In this document: positions 1-11,610 of the stretch, in pieces
How positions within the stretch are numbered: position 1 is the stretch's first letter
Layout: the number at the start of each line of letters is the position of its first letter
Assembly (NCBI GenBank): GCA_043228905.1
Contig: JBHGNT010000013.1
Coordinates: 17,360,001-17,424,000, forward strand
Direction of reading: 5' to 3'
From: Azolla caroliniana
Taxonomy: Eukaryota > Polypodiophyta
Length of the DNA stretch: 64,000 bases
The notes under the pieces: generated by a model
The model's input: the letters and a program-made list of their open reading frames with translations, nothing else
Database searches by the model: none
Told to the model about the DNA's origin: nothing
Made by a program: the position numbers and the translations under genes

Positions 1-529
1 GCTAAATGTCACCTAACCATAGCCCATAGCCCAGTTGAGGTGGTTGGATCATATGTCTATCTTGGAGTCACTTCAGTGTCCGCTTAAGTAAATTTTCGAT
101 GACATAGGCAACGAATGATAGACTTAAGAGAGGACATGCATCCCTCTCACTCCTAGACAGACAATGCCACCAAACATACTTTCAAGAGCCACGGACTAAA
201 GGGTGGCTCTTTGACTCATTGGTGACTCCCTCCCTCATGTATACATTAGTCGTTTGAGCCCTAGGGCTACCATCTTTCATGTTGATGCAATTAGAGAGAC
301 CATTAGTGATGATGTTATCATGCCAACTCCGACGCAAATCGACAGTACCACATGACATTATTAGAACGGAGTTCACTTTACCCCCGATGTTAGTAGAGGC
401 ACTTTTTCAACTTGTAGTCTTTATTCATAGGATACATAGCCAACCACATGATAGGATATTAATAGCCTACCTACCCTTAGGTACAACCATGCGATTGATA
501 ACACTTTAATCTCTCATGAGGATTGTAAT
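1..529. other. AT-rich host DNA, no gene recognised
   Basis: No coding region, RNA gene or mobile-element terminus could be supported here. The last part may be a more decayed upstream portion of the LINE fragment that becomes readable at about 530. Confidence 0.4.
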
Positions 530-1195
530 AAAGTAATACGCCAAGAAATATGGAAAATTTACACTCGGTATAAATGAATCTCCCCACTAGAGCCAGTCCC
601 ATCTAAAATGTTGTATTATAAGGAACACTTTGACATGCACTTCTCTAAGTTAGGCTTTATTACATGACCAAAATATCTACATGCATTCTTACCAGATGCA
701 CTAAGGGTTGCCATTGGACAACTTAGAATATCATTTCACCAACTTGAGATGGAGAATGGTCGTACTAATGGAGTCCCTCGGGAGCAAAGGATATGAAGAC
801 TATGTCACATATAGATAGAGGATGAGTACCACTTTACATGCAAGTGTCCAACTTACGCCGAGATAAGGGCAAAATACCGAGACATACTCGATTCCTCCCC
901 CACCCTCCCCAAACTATTAGATACTCTAGATATAAAGAATTTAGACAGATATATCCTAGAGCTAAAACAACACAGAGATAATAAACTACAAAATATTGAC
1001 AATAATGTTTCTAATATTCACCAATATGTAACGAATGAAGTTTTTCAGGGACAAGGGGAGACACCAAATGTCGACACACCTGCACTACTCAGCCTCTTCC
1101 TTGATGAAGCAGCAAACCAAAGAAGAACCAAGCGCCCTCGGATGCCGGGTTTCAGAGCAACTCGATGGTGTAGCAATTAAGAAAATAAGGGAACG
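530..1195 (+). pseudogene. Decayed LINE polymerase C-terminus (fragment)
   Basis: Reading the plus strand with several stop codons gives a protein tail that looks like the region after the RT domain in some non-LTR retrotransposons. It has a stretch like QLRISFHQLEMENGR, then a PREQRI-type step, then an acidic HF-C-CP-Y-IR pattern (IEDEYHFTCKCPTYAEIRAK), and finally a basic R-T-K-R-P-R tail. I see stops near 576, 675, 795 and 810, so nothing intact is encoded. A related pattern occurs on the minus strand at about 5560-6440. The family is not named with confidence. It resembles LINE open reading frames I know from non-seed plants and animals, which is recollection and not a search result. Confidence 0.45.
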
Positions 1196-1441
1196 TGAGC
1201 TACACCGCCTAGAAGCCATGGTTGGGACACTCTCTACACCGGGACCACGGGTCACACCCACACCGAAACCCTTTGACCTCCCACTTCTTTTCAAGAGGCT
1301 TGGGTGGAAATGAACTTAGGCTTAGTGCTTCTATTTTTATTTTATTATTTTAGTTTTGATGATTGGATAAATACCCCATTTTGTTGTACACCAATTATCT
1401 CATAGGCCAATTTTGGCTTTAGAAGACTTTAATATATCTTT

Positions 1442-1445
<4 letters not shown>

Positions 1446-1489
<44 letters not shown>
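1446..1489. repeat. (CT)n microsatellite
   Basis: A nearly pure run of CT dinucleotides about 44 bases long. Confidence 0.95.
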
Positions 1490-1493
<4 letters not shown>

Positions 1494-2970
1494 ATTAGGG
1501 ATCATCGATAACGACCCACATCTAATGAGATCGAATACAAAGGATGGTGGTTGTGACCTTAGCGTCATACCTATTCGTTTATGTTTCCGTTATGTGCCCA
1601 ATCCATTCCAAGCTAAAGATAACATATGGTGTGTACACATACACTTGCTTCAATCTAATGGATGGGCCTTTATGTATTCGTGTTTTAAAAAATATATGTA
1701 TCTTGATCTTTCTGTCCACTTTGTATAGTAGACATTTCATTGTTGCAATACATATATCCTTGTTCTTTTGCTAGTGCCGTAGAGAAAGGTAAAATAGAGA
1801 CACACAAAGTTAATCGCACTTATATTAAAAAAGAAAGAGAAAAGTAGAAACCTATTTGTCAACGTTCTTTGGTGCTTGTCTTATTCACATTGTTGATCCT
1901 TATCCATTGCTTTCTTAAAAAAAAACTTGCCTTCAAAACCATATTGCCATGTAATTATTTGAAGGACAACTGATTCATACACTCTCCGCCCAATTGTCCA
2001 AGAATATATAGTCATCCCCCTATATTGTTGTTTTATTCCTATGTTCTCACACACACGTGTTATACATTGGTTTCTAATCTTTTGAGCATATGTGCGCTTG
2101 TCATGTTTAGGTCTACCATAATCTTAGCAACTCTCTTCCTCTTCTATCAAAATTGGAATTCCGATTTTGTATATGTAATGGTGTAAGTTTAGGCGAGAAT
2201 GTATCTAATTGTTTTGATGGATCATGTTCTAATTTCTGCAAATAGAATAATATGAAGAGGTCTTGAATTCAATGTTACTTCAAAATTATTAAAATGCAAA
2301 ACATACCCACATGGTAGAAAGGCTAAAAGTCCTTGGGCTATTTTTTTCTCGTAGATATGAACCTCAACAAATATATATGATTGGAACCGTAAATATGTGC
2401 GTAATTTGATTGAATTCATTGAAGATACGAATAGTTATTGTTTTACTCTAGGAAATACCTGTATGGAACCTTTTACATGCCAAATACAATTCTGTACATT
2501 ACGTTTCAACATGAACTATGAATAGAAAACTCTATACCATTGGCTTGCCTTTTTGTTGTTGATGAGGTATATGTTGCTCACACGTGTTGTTGGGTTTAGG
2601 TAATAGATAAATCTTTAGTGATTTCGTGGTGAATGTTTCTTGCTACTAAGAGAAACATGTGATTCTCTATTCTTTTCTTATGATGACCCCTATTTGATAG
2701 AGAAATTGGGACATTACATGTGTACTAGATGACATGAAAGCAAACTTGTGAATAAACTTGTTTGAAGTCATCTTTATATGAATTAATGAGACAAAAATCA
2801 CAATTTCCTTTTTATGGTAATATATAGCCACGTGTTAAAATTTAAAAGTGATATAACACATTTGAAACCTGTTGCATAAGTGTCTCTTGTGAAGTCAATC
2901 CAATAGTGACCACATTTTCCTCAAAGTTGTTTTCTTACATTAACAAATCTTCTTATATTATGTATATTAT
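1490..2970. other. AT-rich intergenic DNA
   Basis: No reading frame with a recognisable product. Only short chance open frames are present on both strands. Confidence 0.5.
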
Positions 2971-3272
2971 GTCTAATATATATACTAGTCCGTTTGACAA
3001 TGATCAATTCCACATTAGTGCCGTGTGTTTCAAATCTTATGCTTCATACTTTAAGAGTGGAAATCCAAATAGATCAAACCAACACGTCATGAAATACTCA
3101 GTGGTTGCTAGAGATTTTCATGTCTAATATATATACTAGTCAATTTGACAATGATCAATTCCACATTAGTGCCAAGTGTTTCAAATCTTATGCTTCATAC
3201 TTTAAGAGCGGAAATCCAAATAGATCAAACCAACATGTCATGAAATACTCTAAGTTGCTAGAGATTTTCAGT
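2971..3272. repeat. Tandem duplication, 2 x 151 bp
   Basis: The sequence from 2971 to 3121 is repeated head-to-tail from 3122 to 3272 with few differences. Both copies begin GTCTAATATATATACTAGTC and run through the same fragment ending near a GTTGCTAGAGATTTTCA block. It reads as a recent local duplication. Open frames across it are a by-product of the repeat. Confidence 0.85.
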
Positions 3273-3984
3273 CCAATAATGTGGAATTCTATTACCAAGG
3301 ACTATTCAAGAATTTTATGTCTCATACTTAGACTTTGTTTCTTGGTTCAAACATGTGGCAACAATATTAAGGGAACAAGATACATAAACCCAAAACAGTC
3401 CTAGTTCATAGAACTTAATATGATAAATGAGAACTTATCATACTTCTAAAAATCTCTACTTCCATTTGGATAGAGACACCTTGGCGTGCACGGGTAAAAA
3501 TAATGGTTTCATGAGAAATTGTTTGGGGTTGCCTCCATTCTATTTCTATAAAACATTAGTGTATCCTTTTTGAGAACTACCATTAGTGTTCCAAAGTTGG
3601 TTGCCCTTATGTTGACAAGAAGAATGTCAATGTTGACACCAGTGCCAATATTAGGCCTAGACAAGCACTTGGATGATTCCATCCACAACCCAACTTTGAA
3701 AATGATGAGCAGTTGTCTTGACCCAATAAAGTGAAGGCTATGTGTTTGGGTATGAAGGAAACTATCAAAGCTTCAATAACGAGGAAGTGCAATCGACTTG
3801 ATAGGCATAACTGTACCAATTGATGGTGAATTCAATGTGCATGTCATCAGGAAACTTGGTGTCCAATGATTAGTTTGGTTTCCATGAGTACATAATACAT
3901 TATTATAAATTTCACGATGAACATAGGAACGCCGTCACATCAAAATATGTCACAAAGATGATGTATGAAAAGAGTCAATATCTT
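3273..3984. other. Intergenic DNA, nothing recognised
   Basis: No convincing gene or element ends. It may contain more decayed parts of the copia element whose RT is readable just downstream. Confidence 0.4.
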
Positions 3985-4370
3985 TGTGACTATGAGAGGT
4001 GGGACCTTGTTTTGTCTATGCTAAACAAAAAAACTATCATTTATTGATGGGTCTACAAATTAAACCGTAACTCCTATTGACATGGTAAACCATAACTCAT
4101 GTTGATGTAGTAAACCATTACAAAGCTCGTTCTATTGCCAAAAGTTATGCCCAAGCCTACGACATCCGAGTATCACAAAACCTTTGCCCCTACAACAAAG
4201 ATGAAGACCATGTTAACTCTCATTGTGGAGAAGGGGTTAAAACCACCATCAAATGGATGTGAAGAAGGGGTCTACATGCAAGAACCACTTGGATTCACAT
4301 CAAAATCACACCCATAGATGATATGTCATCTCAAGAAGCCATTATATATTTACTTAGTAATGTTTGTATA
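3985..4370 (+). pseudogene. Ty1/copia reverse transcriptase remnant
   Basis: Across frame changes the plus strand reads as the start of a copia RT domain. It has WDLV, then WVYKL, then HYKARSIAKSYAQAYD (matching the usual Y-KARLVAKG-Q-YG-D step), then EYHKTFAPTTKMKT (usual ETFAPV-K), then EGVYMQEPLGF (usual E-VYM-QP-GF) and CHLKKPLY. At least two stop codons and at least one frameshift break it, and no LTRs are detectable. It is a fossil fragment of a Ty1/copia element older than everything in the nest at 13-45 kb. The assignment rests on the order and spacing of these motifs. Confidence 0.6.
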
Positions 4371-5559
4371 CTTCATTTCTATACATATCTCACATTGTAT
4401 TTTTATTACGACAAAATGTAGTGTCCCAAGTAATGGTGGAGTTACATTTTATATTAGCTTCACGAGATCTCTACATCGAAGATGCCCAATTACCCAATTG
4501 TTGTTTGCTATAATTACTCGTCCCTTGTTGGTGATGTTATCAAGGTTGGCAACTAATGGTGATGCACACGTTCCGTCTAGGCTAACAATTGGCAACGATT
4601 CAAATTGTGTCGAATTGAACTGCATAGATTGCGAATTAATGGTTGGGTTTGGAGGTTCAATGGTCCGGCTCAACTGAGCTCAAGCCTTTATCAACTTAAT
4701 GGCTTGTAATTTAAACAATTTTAAACAACAATCTAATAGTTTAAATGATTTTAAACTACGGATTAATAGTTTAAACGTTTAATGATTTAGGGTTATGTCA
4801 ATTTCTTGAATATTAAATTCGAATGATTCTTGAATATTTTCATATAAGGATTGTGAGTATGATTCCATGTAGGAGAAGGTGTGAAAACTCATAAAAGTGT
4901 TAGTGATAGAATTAAGTGCTTGTTCATAAAAATGTATCTTTGAAAACTTGAGTGTACAATCGCAAAGTTGTTGATAATTTGATGTACATCGAAACTCAAA
5001 CTAAACTTCGAAACTACAACTTAATGGTTTGTAAATCGCTAGAACCGTTTGGTTTAAGCTCGAAACTCCTATAAGATTTCAGTTTGAATGGTTGTGTGGC
5101 ATGGTTTTGTTTAAGTTTCAAAATTGAAAACAATTCGAGTTTGAGACTCCAAACTAAACCAAAATGTTTCCCATTGTAATATGTGGAACAATTGGTAGTG
5201 TAGGCTTTGGCATATTATTCTTTCATGTTTCCACAAGCCTCACCTAAGAATCTTGCAAAGAGGATGCACATATAACCAATTTGCATTTGCATTTGAATTG
5301 CATATTAATCGCAAGAAGTCTAGCCTCATCTCATATATTGAGAGGTATTTAAAATGTCTAGGATGGTAAGGATCATGGTTGGAAAAGGCTTTATTGTTTG
5401 ACACTTCAGGTATCCATTGAGAGTGAATGTTACAAATGCCCTATTGATTGAATGGATGGATAACGCATTAAGAATTCAGCTCATGTATTGGAAATCATAA
5501 TCTTGGCCATTTCATGTAGGCCTTAAGATTGTACAACATATTATGGAACCCATGACATT
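4371..5559. other. AT-rich intergenic DNA
   Basis: Contains short repeated tracts rich in AATTTAAAC and TTAATGG near 4700-5170, which look like low-complexity duplication. No gene recognised. Confidence 0.4.
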
Positions 5560-6440
5560 ATATTTCTTGACATTACTACCATGAAGAAAGAAGGCTTTGC
5601 ATCCCATTTTGTAGCATCAACTTTGTAGGTGTTACCTTTAGTGTATTACTCAACTCTTCGGCCCCTCTTAATGTATCCTCATAGCATTCACGAAGTATAC
5701 GACATGTAGAGCACATAAAATGCAAGTGATATTTATGCTCTTCTAGCCTTTGCATACATTACAACCTTTATATTTGGCTAATTTTAAAGCCATAATTCAA
5801 TTTCAATACCTAGGTTTTGTAATCAAGTGCAAAGAGTGTAGGGCTCTATGAGAGTTCATACTCATGTTAGCAATGAGGTAAGGTTGAATACAATCAATAG
5901 GCCTTCATGCCTTATATAGAACCCAACATTCAGAATTGACGTTTGTAAAGTAATATTCTAAATTTGTCCTTTTCGCATCTTTCCACTTCTTCATTAATGG
6001 TTCCATTAATTTTTCCTCAATAACTACATATTTTATATCATCGCCTGAGAGCTCTAAGAGAGATTCCACATCCATCTTTTAAACCATTTTTTTATGTAAA
6101 CTAAATAACGAAATGAGAGAATCTTGCTTTTGTGATTCTTTTGTAGTTTACATCCAACATTCCAAGCAAGTTGTGATCATCTATGATTTGGCATATTCTT
6201 GACTTTTGTAATGTATCTATATAATCTCTATTGTGCCAATATCTCTATAGGTCAAACACCTGTTTCCAAGAGCATAACTCGATAAGAAGTGGTGGATTTA
6301 ACTCCCAATTGTCTCCTTAAAACATCTCTTGAATCTTCTCAATCTCATTCCATGCATTAAGAGAGATAGGGCCTCCCCACACTTTTATTCCATAAAGCAA
6401 AACTTGTGTTACCATGGCATTAAATAACATTAGTTTCACT
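5560..6440 (-). pseudogene. Decayed LINE polymerase C-terminus (minus strand)
   Basis: Reading the minus strand from about 6440 downward gives the thumb and post-RT region of a non-LTR polymerase. There is an LLYG-like turn (LWNKSVGRP), then a piece like WNEIEKIQEMF, then SYRVMLLETGV, PIEILAQ and YI-KVKNMP, with stops and frame changes between. Near 5690-5780 it reads H-YHLHFMCSTCRILREC, comparable to the HF-C-CP-Y-IR pattern of the fragment at 530-1195. I infer the two are copies of one LINE family in opposite orientation. Nothing intact remains. Confidence 0.45.
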
Positions 6441-6451
6441 TCCCATCCATG

Positions 6452-6454
<3 letters not shown>

Positions 6455-6496
<42 letters not shown>
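6455..6496. repeat. (AG)n microsatellite
   Basis: About 42 bases of AG repeat. Confidence 0.95.
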
Positions 6497-6500
<4 letters not shown>

Positions 6501-8183
6501 CCACAAAGTAGCCTTGAGAGGTTAGATTATTTAGATAGAAAATAAGGAGCAACCATTACATAAGGGTGAACTTACTTCTCCTGCACTAAAAAATGATGGA
6601 GAAATGAGATGGATGCATGCATAAAGTATCTAATATAGAGAATATATTGCCTTACAATTACGACGAAGGTGGACTTTCACACTCATTTGATAACAATGCT
6701 CACACATGGTGTGGTTTAGCTTGACTTCTCAACACTATTGGTTCAGGTTATTTTCATTCTAATCTCATTGGCACTTTTAAGTTTTCCAATATCTTGATAG
6801 TTGACAAGAAGCATAGAACATTGTGTCTTAACTTTTCAATTTGCAAAGTTATCTCCAATCAAACTGTGTTATGATGCAACTTACAAAGCCCACTAAATCT
6901 ATACATTCTTGGTCTTAGATAAATGATTGCTCTCCTCCCCTTCTAATATGCCATCACAATATCGAACACCAAATCTTGGTACAAATGACTCGTATTTGGC
7001 AATGACAATGGAGTATAGGTTGAGCTTGCATTGCTATATTTTGAAGTGTTTGCAATGTAGCAATGGTATAAACCCCAAAGCCTAATGCAAGCATCATATT
7101 CTCTTATAGACATCATGTAAAACCCAAAACAGTGGATCACACTTGGTTACATTTTCTTATGTTACTCTTACCCGATGCTTTCTCTTCCCTATCTCTAGAT
7201 GAGTAGAGCCAAAAAACCACCAAATGCTTAAATTTGAACTTGTTCTCTCACATTTTCATTGACAATGATCAGCAAGAAAATCTAAATGCTTCTTTGATAT
7301 GCCTATTGTAGGAATCATAAGGCAAATTGGTCTACTCCTAGGACAATAAGATAAATATAAGCTTAAAACCCACTCACCCAATCTCTCATCTTGAACTTGA
7401 AATATCTCATGAATCAAGTTATTCCAATAATCTTCCGATCTCTCACAAGAAACCAACTGATGTACCGAATACATACAAATAATTTGAATGCTATGTGGGA
7501 AATATAGAAATTGACACAATCAATACAATAATGATTTGAGGGTTGAGCAGCCATAATAAAGTCATCAAAGTCTAATGGAGGCAAAGAATTAAATGTAAAT
7601 GAAAAGCCATCTTCAACGACTTGACATCCTGTCGCACACACACAATTCAATTTTGTACACGAATTATCATTGGGATCAGGCAAAACAATAGGGTACTATT
7701 GATCTCATCGAGTAAAAGACCTTATATTGAGCACCGGATTGACTGATCAATGGAATCAAGCCAAATATAAAATAAATAAACTTATTTTGAGCTCCAAATT
7801 TGTCAAATGGAAACCAAAAACCCTAGTTTGAGGGTCAGATTCATCAGATTCAAGCAAGCAACAAATCCTCATCATGGGCCATACAATGAATGTATCATGC
7901 ATTCCATGGGGCCATTTGTATATATATTTATATATGTATTTTGAAACCTTCAATCTGCTCTGGAAGATGGGGGGGGGGAAAGAATGAATACATGAATTTG
8001 CGAGCTATTTAGCTCTGCTGAATTGCTGTATCGTCCACTCCATGGGCTGAATTTCGAGCTCATCCTGGTCCCATTCATGGCTCTCCAAGAGAGATTATTC
8101 CTGCCTCATTCAGGCGGTTTTCCTGGGTAGTTCCGCCCAAAAATGGATATAGTTTCTTCTGCATGACAACAGGACCTGCTTCA
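6497..8183. other. Intergenic DNA with short unassigned open frames
   Basis: Minus-strand open frames of 87-89 codons occur at 7256-7519 and 7414-7683, overlapping each other. They have no motif I recognise and could be downstream exons of the minus-strand gene at 8184-8789 or chance. A G9 run lies near 7970. Confidence 0.3.
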
Positions 8184-8789
8184 TCACAAGGGGCATTTCG
8201 GATGTTTCTGGATTCCTGCTCCATCTGCCAAGTCCCAATCCCCAAGAGGTGTCTTTCGGGCTGCCGGAGATTGCGCCCTAACGGGTGCTTTGCATGGCAC
8301 CGGATCGCAAAGCCGAGGGATCGGGCTATGCACCATCTTGATCCTTTCCCTACCAGACATTTCACATACAACCTGATCCCGCACCCTAAGGCCTGTTTGA
8401 TGCACTGCCAGTTCCCGATCTGCGGAGGGATCAATCAGCCTTGCTTGACCTGCCTCTGCAACCGATCTTTCCCACACCGATGGATCCCTCTCCGAGAGCT
8501 CTATCTCTCTCCCAAGACGCCCGAGGTGTGAAGCCAAATCAGAAGACGAAGCCAGAGGAAGGTTGGGATCGGATTTCCATGGCGCCCAATTGAGGAAAGA
8601 GGCATACAGTTTCTCTCCTGCTTCATAGACCATGGAGAACACCTCTTCCACAATGTCGGGGACGTCTTCATCATCACCATCTCCATCTCCATCACTATCT
8701 TCTCTCTCTCCTCTGGTATGATTGACAGGGACGCCATTGACGGTGGATTCTAGGGTTTCAATTACCTCGTTGGAGGCACTCCAGTCCAT
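8184..8789 (-). CDS. Hypothetical acidic protein, possible host gene
   Basis: An uninterrupted minus-strand frame of about 201 codons from the ATG at 8789. I chose this start because the frame upstream of it is a C17 tract and simple sequence. The protein opens MDWSASNEVIETLE. It then has a low-complexity acidic run of D, G and E at about residues 28-42 (DSDGDGDGDDEDVPDIVEE), and a stretch with amphipathic, family-like character at about 45-140 (EAGEKLYASFLNWAPWKSDP, then GREIELSERDPSVWE and TGLRVRDQVVCEM). The composition is more protein-like and more GC-rich than the flanks. After about residue 140 it looks less natural, so the true gene may splice there into another frame. I do not recognise the family and propose no function. 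A frame on the same strand at 8075-8290 could hold a further exon. Confidence 0.45.
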   Translation of the reverse strand: MDWSASNEVIETLESTVNGVPVNHTRGEREDSDGDGDGDDEDVPDIVEEVFSMVYEAGEKLYASFLNWAPWKSDPNLPLASSSDLASHLGRLGREIELSERDPSVWERSVAEAGQARLIDPSADRELAVHQTGLRVRDQVVCEMSGRERIKMVHSPIPRLCDPVPCKAPVRAQSPAARKTPLGDWDLADGAGIQKHPKCPL

Positions 8790-8793
8790 TTTA

Positions 8794-8810
8794 GGGGGGG
8801 GGGGGGGGGG
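8794..8810. repeat. G17/C17 homopolymer
   Basis: Seventeen consecutive G on the plus strand, so a C17 tract ends four bases upstream of the ATG of the minus-strand frame at 8789. A GAAT repeat follows at about 8860-8878. Confidence 0.95.
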
Positions 8811-10069
8811 CAGACCTCTCTGTTTCTCTCTGTGCCTCTCTGTTTTATGTGGGTACCAATGAATGAATGAATGAATGAGAGCAAATCCTTGGTACATACT
8901 ACATACAGATTATATGTACATACATATATGTTTGAAAGAGAAGAGAAGAAAGCTATGGGACCTTGTAAACCCTTGGTACACAAGACTATAGAGTATGCCG
9001 GACCTTCTTGTACGTTGGTTCACGATCTCGGCACCACAATGCACATGTCTACACGCCCCTCTCGGCGCTCACGCTACGCTCCATCTCCTCCTATCACCGA
9101 TTTCCTGCCCTAGCCAGAAAGAGCATCCCGAAAGTCGCACGATGACCGCCTCCCCCCCCCCCCCCGGCCACCTCCCGATCACTTTCGCCCCTGCTAACTA
9201 TCTGAAAACCTTTCCGCCCGCTCTTAGCGACAAGTTCCTATGTTCGGCCGAATGGCGACACTTCTGAACACTCTCGTTCGTACCAACACGTTTGGGCAAC
9301 CAGAGCGTTTAACACATCCTTGTGCTCGTTCTTTGATTTCGTGCGCTCGGCTTTTAATCATTCGCAGAACTCAATTCCTTCCAAAATATGGTTCGACTCT
9401 CATGTCGGGATTCGGAAATGTATGGAAAGTACGAAAAGCTCAAATGTTGCTTATGGAAAGCAACAAGGAAAAGCTTACAAGAATAGAAGATGGGCATATT
9501 CATAAGAAAACCTACAACGGAAACCAACCTTCAATTGTAGTAATGGTAGATGTAAATAGGACACACTAGAGGGAAAGGCCAATCGGGGCCTTGTGTGAAC
9601 CCATCAAGATGAAATGTAGATATAAGAAATTAGGAGTTGGGAGGAATCTAATACAATTGTCTCCACATAAATGAGTTTGATGGTATCATCCAAAGCTGAA
9701 GGTGTTTAAGGTGAACTTAAACTTAAAATTTTAACTTGAGATGCTCACATGCACATTGTTGAGCTCATGCAACAGTTTTCTCTTGGTCCTAAATTGGAGT
9801 GCATCTGACAACATACTCCCTCACACCTTCTATTCAACACTTCTCACCAAGGAGATATGTTGAGTGTCAATAATTGGCACAAAACTAAAGGCCTTGCCAT
9901 GGATGATAATAACATTGTTGCAATTCGAGACTTAGAGATCCAAATTTTCTTAAAGAAAATTCCAAAATTCCACGGCTAATTTACTTGGAACATGACAACA
10001 ATCTTGCAACCGTTCATAGACTTTATATACAAAAGTCAACCTTTTGTTGGACTTAGAGATCCCAACTGA
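8811..10069. other. Intergenic DNA with a GC-rich patch
   Basis: Between about 8990 and 9260 the base composition is clearly richer in G and C than the surroundings, with a C14 run at 9152-9165. Short plus-strand frames here (for example 9240-9569) show no recognisable domain. It may be the promoter/5' area of the minus-strand frame at 8789, or part of an unrecognised gene. Confidence 0.3.
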
Positions 10070-11610
10070 CTTTCAAGTATCTCAAACATGCCTTCCCGAC
10101 AATTCCTATCCTCATCTACATAACTAGACCAAACCCTTCATTGTTGATGTTGATGCATCTAATTTTATCATCATCGCCTTCCTATCCCAACTAAAAAACT
10201 GAGGCCTCCTACACCCTCCTACATTTTGTTCCCACGTTACACCTATGAAAATCAATTATTAGAGATATGTTAAGAAATGAGGGATATCATCTTTGCATTT
10301 GATGAAGACATCCTTGCCTACTAAATAATCGAGGCCTCCTACACCCTCCTGGATTTTGTTCCCATGTTACACCTTTGAAAATCAACTCTTATAGATATGG
10401 TAAAGGGTTATCATCTTTGCATTTGAGGAAGACATCCTTGTCTATGTCACCACCATCTACACCTTGATTGTCTACAAGATCATTGGGCCAAATCCCTTAC
10501 GAATTATGATTTTGAAGGTGCCTTCTAAAGTTGAACCACATCAAGTTTGCAAACTATGTACTCCCTTAGCGAAGGAAATTCAAGAAAAAGTGCCATTTCC
10601 ACTAAAGAAATGTTGCACAAAGATATGGAAATTCTTGCATTTGAGGATGGGTTCCTTTCGACAATGTTCCAGACTACCCCTACCAGATCAAAATCTTGTT
10701 AGGATGCCATGACCACACAATGATAGGGTGCTTTGGTGCCATGAAGACCCTTGAGCTAGTATCACGAAAAATATTGGTGGCCCCAAGAATAGAAGTTGAT
10801 TACGGAATTTGGCAAGACATGTGATATATATGCTTTCCCCAAAGCCCCCCATTAATGACCTTATGGTTGTCTACAACCGTTTCCAATTCTTTTACGTCCT
10901 TAGAGCTTGATTTCAACAAACATCATCTTGGACCTCCTCTTAGTTAAGGGGCGCAATTCCACGTTATTCATGGTGAACCAATTTACCAATATGGCTTATT
11001 TATTTTATCCCTTGATCTAAAGCCACTTTAGGGACATAAATAGTTGGTTTTATAGTAGAGAATGTTCTTCGATTACACAAGCTTTAAGATCACATAGTTT
11101 CAAATACTCCATTTTTAGAAATGATTGTTTAAACTCTTTAAGACCTCAATTGAATTGTCATTGACATTATAAGCTCAAAACTTAAAATTCATGGGAAACA
11201 AATTAGATCCTTGAACAATATTGTCTGTGTATAATGAGTTATCAACCAAAAGATTGGGTTCAATTCTTACCACTTGTCAAGCTCGCCTACAACACTATAC
11301 ATTCTTTAATAAACACAATGTCATTCTTTCTTTGTTATGGTTTCCATCCATGGATTAGTGCGATGGTCCATGGATATCCCCCCCTACTTGAATGTATCAT
11401 TCAATAGAGGAACATGCACAATCTTGTCTTCCTATCTTGTTCCTCTACTTCATAGTCTTTTCTCTTCTAGATTTGATCTTTTGTCTAGTATGTTGTATTC
11501 TCCAGTTGATGTCCAAACTCATGGTACATGCCCATAAAGTGAGAAACAGAGTTCTCACAACACCAAATGTATATGCCTACCCTAGCGATTGTAGATAAAG
11601 CCACATGTAG
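10070..11610 (+). pseudogene. Ty3/gypsy RNase H-integrase remnant
   Basis: A plus-strand fossil with motifs in the proper order but many stops and frame changes. KPFIVDVDASN followed by FLSQ (near 10135-10190) fits the first RNase H block. An imperfect duplication of the next segment follows (near 10195-10330). Near 10700-10790 HDHTMIGCFGAMKTLELVSR then KYWWP fits the gypsy integrase zinc-finger region (usual H-D...GHFG--KT-ELV-R-YWWP). Near 10860-10990 LQPFPI and MVNQFTNMAY match the start of the catalytic core. LVKLAYNTIHSL followed by CYGFHP near 11275-11350 matches the late core (usual EFAYN-S-H-S...YGFHP). LTRs are not detectable. Confidence 0.6.

Noticed and set aside
7256-7683. Two overlapping minus-strand frames as a host gene
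   Set aside because: No domain, no splice support that I can defend, and they overlap each other in different frames.
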